Assembly: GCF_019923725.1 (NCBI RefSeq)
Contig: NZ_JAHXRI010000010.1
Coordinates: forward strand, 1 to 64,000
Length of the DNA stretch: 64,000 nt
Origin: Zwartia hollandica
GTDB taxonomy: Bacteria; Pseudomonadota; Gammaproteobacteria; Burkholderiales; Burkholderiaceae_B
Direction: 5' to 3'
Within the stretch, counting starts at the first letter, position 1. Each line of letters starts with the position of its first letter. The translations under genes were made by a program, and so were the position numbers. Under the pieces are notes generated by a model. That model was given only the letters and a program-made list of their open reading frames with translations, made no database searches and was not told the origin of the DNA. Below, piece after piece: positions 1-8,463 of the stretch.

Positions 1-426
1 CAGGGTAACCTTGTCTGCATCTTCCCCTACAACCATCCGCTCGCAAGCGGTTCCATGCTAACGATAGAAGATCTCTTGCCTTACCCTCTGGTGTCCTATC
101 GTAGCGAAACACCTTTTGGAACATTGGTCGAGCAGATGTACCAAGAGGCTGGGCATGTGCGGCGCGTCGCCATAGAGGTGAGCTCCCCGCATAACGCCTG
201 TTCATTAGTTAAAGCCGGTGCCGGCATTGCTATCGTCGATGAATTCTCTGCGCACAGCGCGGAGGGCGACTTTGTGGTCCGTCCCATCGCGCACACGAAG
301 ACCTTAGCGATCAATCTTGTACAGTCTCGCTTCGAACCTTTGTCTCAACTCGCGCAAGACTTTGCTGTGGCCTTGCGCGACACCGTCAAGACACAAGGGT
401 TTGCAATACCCAAAACGAACAAATAG
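1..426 (+). CDS. LysR-family regulator, 3' part (cut by window edge)
   Basis: The reading frame is open from the first base and encodes the last 141 residues of a LysR-type regulator. What is seen is the second half of the effector-binding domain, including the typical VKAGAGIAIVD segment that precedes the last strands of this fold. The DNA-binding domain lies outside the window. The gene points toward the hydantoin operon that follows it, and an LTTR-like dyad lies between the two, so it may regulate that operon. That link is inferred from position only. Confidence 0.85.
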   Translation, partial: QGNLVCIFPYNHPLASGSMLTIEDLLPYPLVSYRSETPFGTLVEQMYQEAGHVRRVAIEVSSPHNACSLVKAGAGIAIVDEFSAHSAEGDFVVRPIAHTKTLAINLVQSRFEPLSQLAQDFAVALRDTVKTQGFAIPKTNK

Positions 427-438
427 CTACGCACCACT

Positions 439-508
439 CACCCATAACCTAAGGTTATAGGTGGGCAATAAAAAAACAAGTGATGTTCTAGCGCAACCGC
501 TTTAGGAT
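439..508 (+). promoter_or_regulatory. LTTR-like dyad and weak promoter before the hydantoin operon
   Basis: A dyad ATAACC-TAA-GGTTAT (444-458, T-N11-A type) sits inside a longer imperfect inverted repeat (439-463). Downstream is a weak promoter, TGATGT (481-486), 16 bp, TAGGAT (503-508). If transcription starts near 515, the dyad centre is about 64 bp upstream, the usual position of a LysR recognition site. The poor -35 element fits an activator-dependent promoter. The repeat is followed by an A-run rather than a T-run, so it does not look like a terminator for the upstream gene. Confidence 0.55.
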
Positions 509-562
509 AAAGCATCACAGCAACAAGCAACTCAGCTTGCATCGCTATCAAACGGAGACGTC

Positions 563-1489
563 ATGCCTGCCCCAACAAACGCCAAAGGTGTATTTACGAT
601 TTGCCCTACCCCCTTTGATGACGCACTCAAGGTCGATACTGAAAGCATCAAAAGCTTGGTAGATTTTTTGTTAGATACGGGGATCACCGGCTTGGCTATT
701 CTCGGGTTCCTAGGCGAACTGCACAAACTCAACAACGCTGAACGCCGCCTAGTGACAGACACCTTTATTAAACACACAAAAGGTCGCGTACCGGTTTGGG
801 TTGGCGTGCGCGCCCATGGCATCACTGGCGCAATCGAACAAGCACAAGAAGCGCAAGACTCCGGTGCTGCTGCCGTGTTTGCTGCACCCCTTGATAACGC
901 GAGCGATGCACTGTTGTTCGACTATTACAAGGCCGTTGCAGACTCCGTCAAGATCCCAGTTGTCATTCATGACTTTCCGGACTCGTTCGGCACAGAAATT
1001 CGACCGGAAGTTGTCGCGCGCCTGGGGAAAGAAGGTGGCGTAAACATGATCAAAATGGAAGAGCCTCCTGTTGGTCAAAAGATTAGTCGCATCCGTGATC
1101 TCGCGGGCGATGAAGCGATGAAGATCTTCGGTGGCTTAGGCGGGATGTTCTTCCTCGAGGAACTCCAGCGCGGAGCTGTCGGCACAATGACTGGCTTCGC
1201 GTATCCAGAAGTGTTGGTAGAAATCTATAACCGTTTTGCAGCAGGCGATCACAAAGGTGCGGCAGCCGTCTTTGACCGCTACTGCCCACTGATCCGCTAT
1301 GAATTTCAACCAAAGATTGGCTTGGCGCTTCGCAAATACATCTACCAACAACGCGGCGCAATCCGCAGCAATGCAATTCGCTCGCCAGGAATGCGTATTG
1401 ACGCACTCACCATCAAAGAACTTGAAGCAACCGTTGCTCGCGTTGGTTTATCGACGACCGCACGCGGCAGACAAGTCGTAAAGGCTTAA
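563..1489 (+). CDS. DapA-family lyase/aldolase with altered active site
   Basis: This 308-residue protein has the length and TIM-barrel pattern of the dihydrodipicolinate synthase / N-acetylneuraminate lyase family. Lys164 in NMIKMEEPP is the expected Schiff-base lysine. The tyrosine usually found in YNxP is replaced by His136 in HDFP, and the GTTGE loop reads GFLGE at 48-52. The second family member in this window (52149-53081) has Tyr136 and Lys164 at the same numbers, which supports the alignment. It is the first gene of the hydantoin operon. A 2-oxo acid lyase or hydro-lyase role on a breakdown product is plausible; the substrate is unknown. Confidence 0.85.
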   Translation: MPAPTNAKGVFTICPTPFDDALKVDTESIKSLVDFLLDTGITGLAILGFLGELHKLNNAERRLVTDTFIKHTKGRVPVWVGVRAHGITGAIEQAQEAQDSGAAAVFAAPLDNASDALLFDYYKAVADSVKIPVVIHDFPDSFGTEIRPEVVARLGKEGGVNMIKMEEPPVGQKISRIRDLAGDEAMKIFGGLGGMFFLEELQRGAVGTMTGFAYPEVLVEIYNRFAAGDHKGAAAVFDRYCPLIRYEFQPKIGLALRKYIYQQRGAIRSNAIRSPGMRIDALTIKELEATVARVGLSTTARGRQVVKA

Positions 1490-1509
1490 GAGAAACAAGG
1501 ATGAGTGCC

Positions 1510-2985
1510 ATGAGCAATTTTGACGTCACGATTCGGAATGGTCGGATCTGCACCGCTAACGAAACCTACTATGCGGACATCGGTATTAAGGACGGTGTGA
1601 TTGCTGCGATCGCGAAGAGTCTGCCAGCCGGCAAACAAGATATTGATGCAGCGGGTCGCTGGGTGCTTCCCGGCGGCATCGATAGCCACTGCCACGTCGA
1701 GCAGCTATCAGGCATGGGAATGATGTGCGCGGATGACTTTTACAGCGCAACAGTCTCGGCGGCCTTTGGCGGTACAACAACCATTGTCCCGTTCGCAGCG
1801 CAACATCGCGGCAACCAGATCCCCGAAGTGGTTGCCGACTACGCTAAGCGCGCAGCCGAAAAAGCAGTCATTGATTATGGCTTTCACCTTATTCTGGCAG
1901 ACCCGACAGCCGAAGCCATAGAGAAGCACCTGCCCGCAGTCATCAAAGATGGCATCACGTCATTCAAAATCTATATGACGTATGACCGCATGAAACTTGA
2001 TGACTATCAAGTGCTGGACGTTCTGGAGTGTGCAAGTAAGGAAGGTGCACTGGTTATGGTGCACGCAGAAAATAACGACATGATCCGTTGGATCGCACGT
2101 CGCTTGGTCGAGCGCGGGCTCACCGCACCGAAGTACCATGCGGTTGCGCATACCAGCATCGCCGAGAGCGAAGCCACCAATCGCGCTGTCGCTCTTGCAA
2201 CGCTAGTGGATGTGCCCATATTAATTGTGCACGTCGCGGGTCAGGAAGCCGTGCGCGTGATCCACTCTTCGCAAGCACTGGGACTTCCCATCCACGCCGA
2301 AAGCTGCCCACAGTATCTGTTTCTAACGGCGAAGGATATTGACCTTCCCGGCCTGGAGGGCGCAAAGTTTTGCTGCAGCCCACCACCCGGTGACGAAGCG
2401 TCTCAAGAGGCCGTCTGGCAAGGACTGATTAACGGCACACTGCAAATGTTTTCGTCGGATCACGCTCCCTACCGCTTTGACGAGTCCGGAAAATTGCCAA
2501 AGGGTGATGCGACGACCTTTAAAGACATGGCGAATGGTGTACCAGGCTTAGAAGTACGCATGCCCTTATTGTTTTCCGAAGGCGTACTTAAGGGTCGCAT
2601 GACCATCGAACGCTTCGTTGCAGTGACAGCCACAAACCATGCGCGCACCTACGGGATGTATCCACAAAAAGGAACAATCGCTGTCGGTAGCGATGCAGAT
2701 CTTGCGATTTGGAATCCAGAGAAGGCCGTCACGATTTCGACCAAGATGTTGCATGACAACGTGGGCTATACGCCATACGAAGGCAAGCAGATCACGGGTT
2801 GGCCTGAACAAGTATTTAGCCGTGGGCGTTTGGTTGTGACCGATGGCAAATTACAAGCCGAGCGCGGCTCCGGCAAATTCATCAAGCGGTCAACACCCGA
2901 ACCTGTTCTGCGTCAGCGCTTGACCGGCAATCCCAACTCGGTCATGCGTAAGTATTTTTCTGTCGATCCGTCGGAGAAGCATTGA
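1510..2985 (+). CDS. hydA: Dihydropyrimidinase / D-hydantoinase
   Basis: The product (491 residues) is a cyclic amidohydrolase that opens hydantoin or dihydropyrimidine rings to N-carbamoyl amino acids. All metal ligands of the family are present: His60 and His62 (SHCH), Lys153 (SFKIY, the carboxylated lysine), His185, His241 and Asp317 (SSDHAP). The ATG at 1510 is preferred because AAGGA lies 8 bases before it; the ATG at 1501 directly abuts that site. The carbamoylase that follows by two bases makes a D-hydantoinase role more likely than plain pyrimidine catabolism. Cytoplasmic; no signal peptide. Confidence 0.92.
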   Translation: MSNFDVTIRNGRICTANETYYADIGIKDGVIAAIAKSLPAGKQDIDAAGRWVLPGGIDSHCHVEQLSGMGMMCADDFYSATVSAAFGGTTTIVPFAAQHRGNQIPEVVADYAKRAAEKAVIDYGFHLILADPTAEAIEKHLPAVIKDGITSFKIYMTYDRMKLDDYQVLDVLECASKEGALVMVHAENNDMIRWIARRLVERGLTAPKYHAVAHTSIAESEATNRAVALATLVDVPILIVHVAGQEAVRVIHSSQALGLPIHAESCPQYLFLTAKDIDLPGLEGAKFCCSPPPGDEASQEAVWQGLINGTLQMFSSDHAPYRFDESGKLPKGDATTFKDMANGVPGLEVRMPLLFSEGVLKGRMTIERFVAVTATNHARTYGMYPQKGTIAVGSDADLAIWNPEKAVTISTKMLHDNVGYTPYEGKQITGWPEQVFSRGRLVVTDGKLQAERGSGKFIKRSTPEPVLRQRLTGNPNSVMRKYFSVDPSEKH

Positions 2986-2987
2986 TC

Positions 2988-3935
2988 ATGAGCAAACGCC
3001 CCTTTGGTCTAGCCGTCGCTCAACTCGGCCCAATTCAGCCCAACGATACCCGCAAGCAGGCTGTTGCGCGCTTATTGGAAATGATGAAAGAGGCTGCAAG
3101 TCGTGGCGCAAAGATGGTCGTGTTTCCAGAGCTCGCGCTCACAACGTTTTTTCCACGGTATTGGATGACAGAAAAAGAAGCGATCGATCGCTACTTTGAA
3201 AAATCGATGCCGGGACCAGAAACGCAAGCACTGTTCGATACAGCAAAAAAACTCAGCATTGGGTTTTATCTCGGCTACGCAGAGGTATCGACAGAGGGGA
3301 AGTGTTTCAATACTTCGATTTTGGTCAATCAGCAGGCAGAGATTGTTGGTCGCTACAGAAAGATTCATCTGCCTGGACACAGCGATAACAAATCACATGC
3401 GCCCTTTCAGCATCTAGAAAAGAAATATTTTGAAGTCGGTAACGAAGGCTTCAATGTCTGGGAGACGATGGACTCCCGTATCGGCATGTTGTTGTGTAAC
3501 GATCGCCGTTGGGGAGAAGCTTGGCGTGTGCTTGCTTTGCAAAACGCCGAGATCGTTGCCGTGGGCTACAACACCCCCTCACAAAATATTCATTGGAACG
3601 AGCCGCCTCACCTAAGAATGTTCCATCACATTCTGTCCTTGCAAGCGGCCGCTTATCAAAACTGCGTGTGGGTCGCCGCTGCTGGCAAAGCTGGCAAGGA
3701 AGATGGCTTTCACTTATTTGCGGGCTCTGCGATTGTGGCCCCCACTGGCGAGATCGTCGCCCAAGCCCAAGGCGAAGACGACGAAGTTATCTTCTGCCAA
3801 GCAGATCTCGCGCTTGGCGATGCATTCAAACAACATATTTTTAATTTCGCCGCCCATCGGCGTCCCGAACACTACACACTCATCACAGAGCGTGTAGGGC
3901 CAGGTGCCGCCTTGGGCAAACCTCCACTGCTCTAA
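2988..3935 (+). CDS. N-carbamoyl-D-amino acid hydrolase (nitrilase superfamily)
   Basis: The 315-residue protein resembles D-carbamoylases along its whole length, for example FPELALTTFFPR, YRKIHLPGH, FQHLEK and CNDRRWGEAWRV. The catalytic triad is Glu48, Lys125 and Cys170. The reaction is hydrolysis of N-carbamoyl-D-amino acids to D-amino acid, ammonia and CO2. The ATG at 2988 gives the family's normal N-terminus and lies 11 bases after GGAG; a TTG at 2982 is a less likely start. It follows the hydantoinase stop by two bases, so the two steps are translationally linked. Confidence 0.93.
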   Translation: MSKRPFGLAVAQLGPIQPNDTRKQAVARLLEMMKEAASRGAKMVVFPELALTTFFPRYWMTEKEAIDRYFEKSMPGPETQALFDTAKKLSIGFYLGYAEVSTEGKCFNTSILVNQQAEIVGRYRKIHLPGHSDNKSHAPFQHLEKKYFEVGNEGFNVWETMDSRIGMLLCNDRRWGEAWRVLALQNAEIVAVGYNTPSQNIHWNEPPHLRMFHHILSLQAAAYQNCVWVAAAGKAGKEDGFHLFAGSAIVAPTGEIVAQAQGEDDEVIFCQADLALGDAFKQHIFNFAAHRRPEHYTLITERVGPGAALGKPPLL

Positions 3936-3944
3936 AAAGGACTG

Positions 3945-4805
3945 ATGATGACTAGCCTTACTTCTTTGTCGAATCGCGCCGGACGTTTTGGTCTGGTGCT
4001 GGCTCTCAGCGCTGCCTGTGCATCGGCCGCCTGGGCAAATAAACCACTCGCGACGGGCGTTGATGCAACTTTCGCGCCGCACGCCATGCCAAAACTTGGC
4101 GGCGGTATTGATGGCTTTAACGTTGAGTTGGGTCACGCTCTGGCTAAACAACTCGGCACGACCATTACGATCGATGGCACAGAGTTTTCAGCGTTGATTC
4201 CTGGCCTCAATGCCAAAAAATACGACTTTGTATTAGCACCGACTACAGTGACCGAGGCACGTGCCAAGGCGCTTCTTTTCTCTGAAGGCTATCTAAACAC
4301 CGACTTCGCATTTGTACAAGACAAAAAGACAGCTGACATGAAGTCGCTTGACGACCTCAAGGGCAAAACGATTTCCGTGAACAAAGGTTCTGCCTACGAG
4401 TCCTGGGCCCGTGACAACGCAGCCAAGTACGGCTTTAAATTTGATGTCTATGCAACCAATGCAGATGCCATTCAAGCTGTTCAATCTGGCCGTGCTTATG
4501 CCAACATGGCCGGCAACACCGTCGCCGCGTGGGCTGCTAAGCAAAACCCAGCAGTCAAAATGACCTATGTCATGTCGACAGGATTGGTGTGGTCTCTAGC
4601 CTTCCGCCTGGATGACAAAGAAGGGCGCGATCGTATTTCAAGTGCTTTGAAATGCTTGAAGCAAAACGGGACTGTTTCTAAGCTTGCTCAGAAGTGGTTT
4701 GGCTTTACACCAGCCCCCGGTTCAGCAGCCGTGACGATTACCCCCGGTCAAGGTGTTCCAAACATGCCTGGCTACGACCCAACCCCCGTTAACCTCAAGT
4801 GCTAA
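3945..4805 (+). CDS. Polar amino acid ABC transporter, substrate-binding protein
   Basis: This is a 286-residue periplasmic binding protein of the SBP_bac_3 type. It has a signal peptide ending near ACASAAWA, then the two-lobe pattern of amino acid receptors ([42 protein letters not shown]). It starts ten bases after the carbamoylase, and ATPase and two permease genes follow. The ligand is unknown; given its neighbours it could be a hydantoin, an N-carbamoyl amino acid or a modified amino acid. That is inference from context. Confidence 0.9.
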   Translation: MMTSLTSLSNRAGRFGLVLALSAACASAAWANKPLATGVDATFAPHAMPKLGGGIDGFNVELGHALAKQLGTTITIDGTEFSALIPGLNAKKYDFVLAPTTVTEARAKALLFSEGYLNTDFAFVQDKKTADMKSLDDLKGKTISVNKGSAYESWARDNAAKYGFKFDVYATNADAIQAVQSGRAYANMAGNTVAAWAAKQNPAVKMTYVMSTGLVWSLAFRLDDKEGRDRISSALKCLKQNGTVSKLAQKWFGFTPAPGSAAVTITPGQGVPNMPGYDPTPVNLKC

Positions 4806-4821
4806 GACGTTCCTGGACCGC

Positions 4822-5571
4822 ATGATGCAAAGCCCGATTCTGAAAATTACCGGCCTCCACAAGTCCTTCGGTGACAACGAAGTGCTCAAGGGTATCGACT
4901 TGAGCGTCACGAAGGGACAGCTGGTTTTCATGATCGGGCCGTCCGGGTCTGGCAAAAGCACTCTCTTGCGCTGCTGCAATCGACTAGAAGAGCCAAGTGC
5001 TGGCGCGATACTGGTCGATGGCGAAGACATCACGGCTGCTAAAGCAGATCTCAATCGTATCCGCCAAGACATTGGCATGGTGTTTCAGCACTTCAATTTA
5101 TATCGTCATATGTCGGTACTCGACAATGTCACCCTAGCTTTGCGAAAAGTGCAAAAGCTTTCAAAGAGCGAAGCAAATGAGCGTGGTCTTGACGCCTTAA
5201 AACGCGTGGGCCTAATCGAGAAATCAGCGTCATTTCCAGACCAGCTTTCTGGTGGTCAGCAGCAACGTGTTGGCATTGCGCGCTCGTTAGCGCTCCGCCC
5301 CAAGGTTGTTTTGTTTGATGAGCCGACAAGCGCGCTCGATCCAGAATTAGTCGGTGACGTACTGAAAGTCATGCGTGAACTGAAAGACGACGGCATGACC
5401 ATGGTCGTCGTGAGCCATGAGATGGGCTTTGCCCGTGCTGCCGCAGACCATGTTGTGTTCATGGATGCCGGCGCCATCGTTGAACAGGGCACACCTCAGC
5501 AGATTTTCGGTGCACCCCAACATGTGCGGACAAAAGCGTTTCTCGCTCGTCTAAGCGATCACTCGGCATAA
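4822..5571 (+). CDS. Polar amino acid ABC transporter, ATPase
   Basis: A 249-residue GlnQ/HisP-type ATPase. It shows Walker [10 protein letters not shown], the signature [15 protein letters not shown], Walker [15 protein letters not shown] and the switch histidine in [10 protein letters not shown]. The ATG at 4822 (or 4825) gives the usual start just before [13 protein letters not shown]. The frame is open further upstream, but that would overlap the binding-protein gene and add about 23 residues foreign to the family. It energises the two permeases downstream. Confidence 0.93.
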   Translation: MMQSPILKITGLHKSFGDNEVLKGIDLSVTKGQLVFMIGPSGSGKSTLLRCCNRLEEPSAGAILVDGEDITAAKADLNRIRQDIGMVFQHFNLYRHMSVLDNVTLALRKVQKLSKSEANERGLDALKRVGLIEKSASFPDQLSGGQQQRVGIARSLALRPKVVLFDEPTSALDPELVGDVLKVMRELKDDGMTMVVVSHEMGFARAAADHVVFMDAGAIVEQGTPQQIFGAPQHVRTKAFLARLSDHSA

Positions 5572-5590
5572 CGATGGGTGACGCCAGACC

Positions 5591-6268
5591 ATGGATCTAA
5601 AAGCGCTAGTCTTCTCTTTTTTCAACCTAGAGATCGCCTGGGAGTACCTGCCTGACATCTTAAAAGGCATGGTCGTAACTGTCGAGTTAGGCATCGTTGT
5701 TGCGCTGACAGGCTTGTTTGTCGGGATGTTGCTCGCCGTCGTGCGTGCGCTCCAACTCAAACCAATTAATTTTTTCATCATCTGCTTTGCCGACATCATG
5801 CGGTCTTTGCCTCCGCTGGTCGTCATCATGGTGTTGTTCTTTGCATTCCCGTACATCCAGATTTCCATGTCCGCATTTACTGCCACCTGGCTCGCCCTTT
5901 CGCTTGTGCTGGCAGCCTTTGTCGAAGAAATTTGCTGGGCAGGTATCGTATCCGTTCCCAAAGGCCAAGCTGAGGCGGCACGCTCCACAGGCCTGAACTG
6001 GTTGCAAAGTATGTTGTATGTGGTGCTACCTCAGGCTGTGCGCCTGACTGTCGCACCGCTGACTAATCGCGTGATCGCGATCACAAAGAGCACGGCACTT
6101 GGCTCTGTCGTTGGTTTGAGCGAAGTACTGAGTAACTCCCAGTCTGCGATGAGTAACAGCGGCAATGCCACACCACTCATGCTTGGTGCGATTGGATGCT
6201 TGTTTATCTTCATCCCTGTCGTGTTGCTTGGTCGTTGGACCGAAACGCGTTTCCGTTGGAAGCAATAG
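5591..6268 (+). CDS. Polar amino acid ABC transporter, permease 1
   Basis: This 225-residue inner-membrane protein belongs to the HisM/GlnP permease family. It has about five hydrophobic segments and the cytoplasmic EAA loop (VPKGQAEAARSTGLNWLQSMLYVVLPQAVR) that contacts the ATPase. It starts 20 bases after the ATPase stop and pairs with the next gene to form the channel. Confidence 0.92.
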   Translation: MDLKALVFSFFNLEIAWEYLPDILKGMVVTVELGIVVALTGLFVGMLLAVVRALQLKPINFFIICFADIMRSLPPLVVIMVLFFAFPYIQISMSAFTATWLALSLVLAAFVEEICWAGIVSVPKGQAEAARSTGLNWLQSMLYVVLPQAVRLTVAPLTNRVIAITKSTALGSVVGLSEVLSNSQSAMSNSGNATPLMLGAIGCLFIFIPVVLLGRWTETRFRWKQ

Positions 6269-6276
6269 AGAGCGCC

Positions 6277-6954
6277 ATGGACGAGATACTTAATAATTTC
6301 TTCAATATCCCGATCTATATTCAGGTCGCGCCATTTCTGTTGCAAGGGTTGCTCAATACCCTCTTGCTCTCCGCGCTTGTTATTCCGTTTGGACTAGCTT
6401 CAGGGTTATTGGTCGGTGTGCTGTCTATCACTCTCAAAAACCGTTGGGCGCGTGGGATCCTTGCGATCTACATCGACGTCTTTCGTGCACTACCGCCACT
6501 CGTTCTACTGATTTTTATTTACTATGGCACGCCATTTTTTGGTTGGGAACTCCCCAAGCTGCTTGCCGTTGTGATCGGCTTCATGCTGAACAACTCGTCT
6601 TATTACGGTGAAATTTTTCGCGCTGGCCTGGAAAGCGTCCCAAATGGCCAAGTTGAAGCCGCGCGCTCGACGGGGCTATCAGCCACACAAACCCTTCTCT
6701 ATATTCAGATTCCCCAAGCAACGCGCAACGTCATGCCTGACTTGATCAGCAATACGATTGAAGTGATTAAGCTCACAACCCTTGCCAGCGCAGTCGCGAT
6801 GCCGGAACTATTACGCGTCGCGCGAGACGCACAATCACTCGTCTACAACCCATCGCCGATCGTATTGGCAGCTATCTTCTACCTCGTCTTGCTATGGCCA
6901 CTCGTGCGCTTACTCAGTCGCTTCGAGCACAAGAAGATGGGCGGTGGACATTAA
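6277..6954 (+). CDS. Polar amino acid ABC transporter, permease 2
   Basis: Second HisM/GlnP-type permease, also 225 residues, with the EAA loop in VPNGQVEAARSTGLSATQTLLYIQIPQA. The ATG at 6277 is eight bases after the stop of permease 1 and gives the same length as its partner. Longer readings from upstream would overlap the preceding gene and are not needed. Confidence 0.92.
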   Translation: MDEILNNFFNIPIYIQVAPFLLQGLLNTLLLSALVIPFGLASGLLVGVLSITLKNRWARGILAIYIDVFRALPPLVLLIFIYYGTPFFGWELPKLLAVVIGFMLNNSSYYGEIFRAGLESVPNGQVEAARSTGLSATQTLLYIQIPQATRNVMPDLISNTIEVIKLTTLASAVAMPELLRVARDAQSLVYNPSPIVLAAIFYLVLLWPLVRLLSRFEHKKMGGGH

Positions 6955-6969
6955 CTACAAATACACATC

Positions 6970-8457
6970 ATGAAGATCCTAGTTGCTCGCATGAACCACG
7001 AGACCAATACGTTCTCGCCTATTGCAACCCCCTTGAAGTCTTTCGGTGACAACGGCCCGTTGTACGGCACAGAAGCGTACGTAGCATCAAAAGGCACGCG
7101 CACCGGAATCGCCGCCTTTATTGACATCCTTGAAGCAGCAGGTCACGAAGTTGTTGTTGCCTGTACGGCCACAGCCAACCCCAGCGGTTCTGTTTGCGCT
7201 AAAGCCTATACCCATTTATGTGACACGATCGTTGCAGCAGCCAAAGGCTGTGATGCCGTCGCGTTGGACCTCCACGGCGCCATGGTCGCTGAAAACTCTG
7301 ATGATGGCGAGGGTGACTTACTTGAACGTGTACGTAAAGCACTACCGAACGCACCGATCGCAGTCGCACTCGATCTGCATGGCAAGATGACCGACAAAAT
7401 CATTAATAACAGCGATATTGTCATCAGCTTTAAGACCTATCCGCATGTTGATATGTACGAGACCGGTGAACATGCGGGACGCCTGTTAGTAGACATGATC
7501 AATCAGCGCATCAAACCAACGATTGCTTGGCGTCGTCTTCCGCTGATTTTGAACACGCTCTGTAGTCGCACAGATATTGGCCCTATGCACGAAGCGGTGA
7601 AACTTGCCCGTGCGGCTGAGGCAAAAGGTATTTTGGGTGCCTCGGTGTTAGCCGGTTTTGCGTTAGCCGATATTGCGGCACCTTGCATCAGCGTTGTTGT
7701 GGTCAGTAATAATGACCAAGCAGCTGCCGAAGCTACCGCACAAGAAATCGCCGATTACATCTGGACGAATCGCGAAGGCTTCATTTACAAAAACGAGCCA
7801 CTCGCGGCTTCTATTGCACGCGCCAAGGACCTCGCAGCCGCACCGGGCTCGGGCCCAGTCTTACTGTTAGACCATGGTGACAACTGCATGTCGGGTGGTA
7901 CCTGTGACGACATGAACGTGCTGCACGAGGCGCTGAAGCAAGGCTTAGAAGATATCGTGGTGGGCCCAATTTGTGACCCTGAGGCAGTCGCGCAACTAAT
8001 CGCTGCAGGCTTAGGCGTCACAGTAACCTTGCCCATCGGCGACAAGGTGCCCCTGACCCAACTCGACATTACGAATCCACCGCGCTTACTGACTGGTGTG
8101 GTGTCAAAGATTACTGATGGGCAATATGTGGTCTCAGGCCCAACCTATACAGGTCAACGTATCCACATGGGCCGGACAGTTTGTCTGGATACACCACAAG
8201 CAAAAGTGATGGTCACTGAAACACCGCAAGAGCATTGGGATCTGGGGATCTTCAGTCACATCGGAATCGATGCACCAAAACACCGCTTTATTCTATTGAA
8301 GTCGCGCATGTACTGCCGACCCGTTTTCGTACCAATCGCCAAAGCACTCGTCGAGTGCGATGGCGGTGGTGTCACCGGTGCGGACTACTCTCGCTTCCCC
8401 TACAAGAAGCTAGACCGCCCGGTTTATCCGTTTGACTCCCAGACAACCTGGAAGTAA
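6970..8457 (+). CDS. M81 family metallopeptidase (MlrC-like)
   Basis: The 495-residue product matches the M81 family, named after MlrC of the microcystin degradation pathway. It begins MKILVARMNHETNTFSP and contains AVALDLHGKM (Asp135, His137) and KTYPHVDMYETGEHAG (His159), the expected zinc-binding region. MlrC cleaves linear microcystin and the tetrapeptide, but most homologues have no known substrate and occur with amidohydrolases and importers. As the last gene of the hydantoin operon it may cleave an amide or peptide linked to the hydantoin-derived amino acid. Cytoplasmic; no signal peptide. Confidence 0.9.
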   Translation: MKILVARMNHETNTFSPIATPLKSFGDNGPLYGTEAYVASKGTRTGIAAFIDILEAAGHEVVVACTATANPSGSVCAKAYTHLCDTIVAAAKGCDAVALDLHGAMVAENSDDGEGDLLERVRKALPNAPIAVALDLHGKMTDKIINNSDIVISFKTYPHVDMYETGEHAGRLLVDMINQRIKPTIAWRRLPLILNTLCSRTDIGPMHEAVKLARAAEAKGILGASVLAGFALADIAAPCISVVVVSNNDQAAAEATAQEIADYIWTNREGFIYKNEPLAASIARAKDLAAAPGSGPVLLLDHGDNCMSGGTCDDMNVLHEALKQGLEDIVVGPICDPEAVAQLIAAGLGVTVTLPIGDKVPLTQLDITNPPRLLTGVVSKITDGQYVVSGPTYTGQRIHMGRTVCLDTPQAKVMVTETPQEHWDLGIFSHIGIDAPKHRFILLKSRMYCRPVFVPIAKALVECDGGGVTGADYSRFPYKKLDRPVYPFDSQTTWK

Positions 8458-8463
8458 ACGCTT

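Noticed and set aside
1083-1406. Long open frames on the minus strand inside the DapA-like gene
   Set aside because: They lie wholly within a clear family member, have no recognisable domain and odd composition; they are shadows of the real gene.
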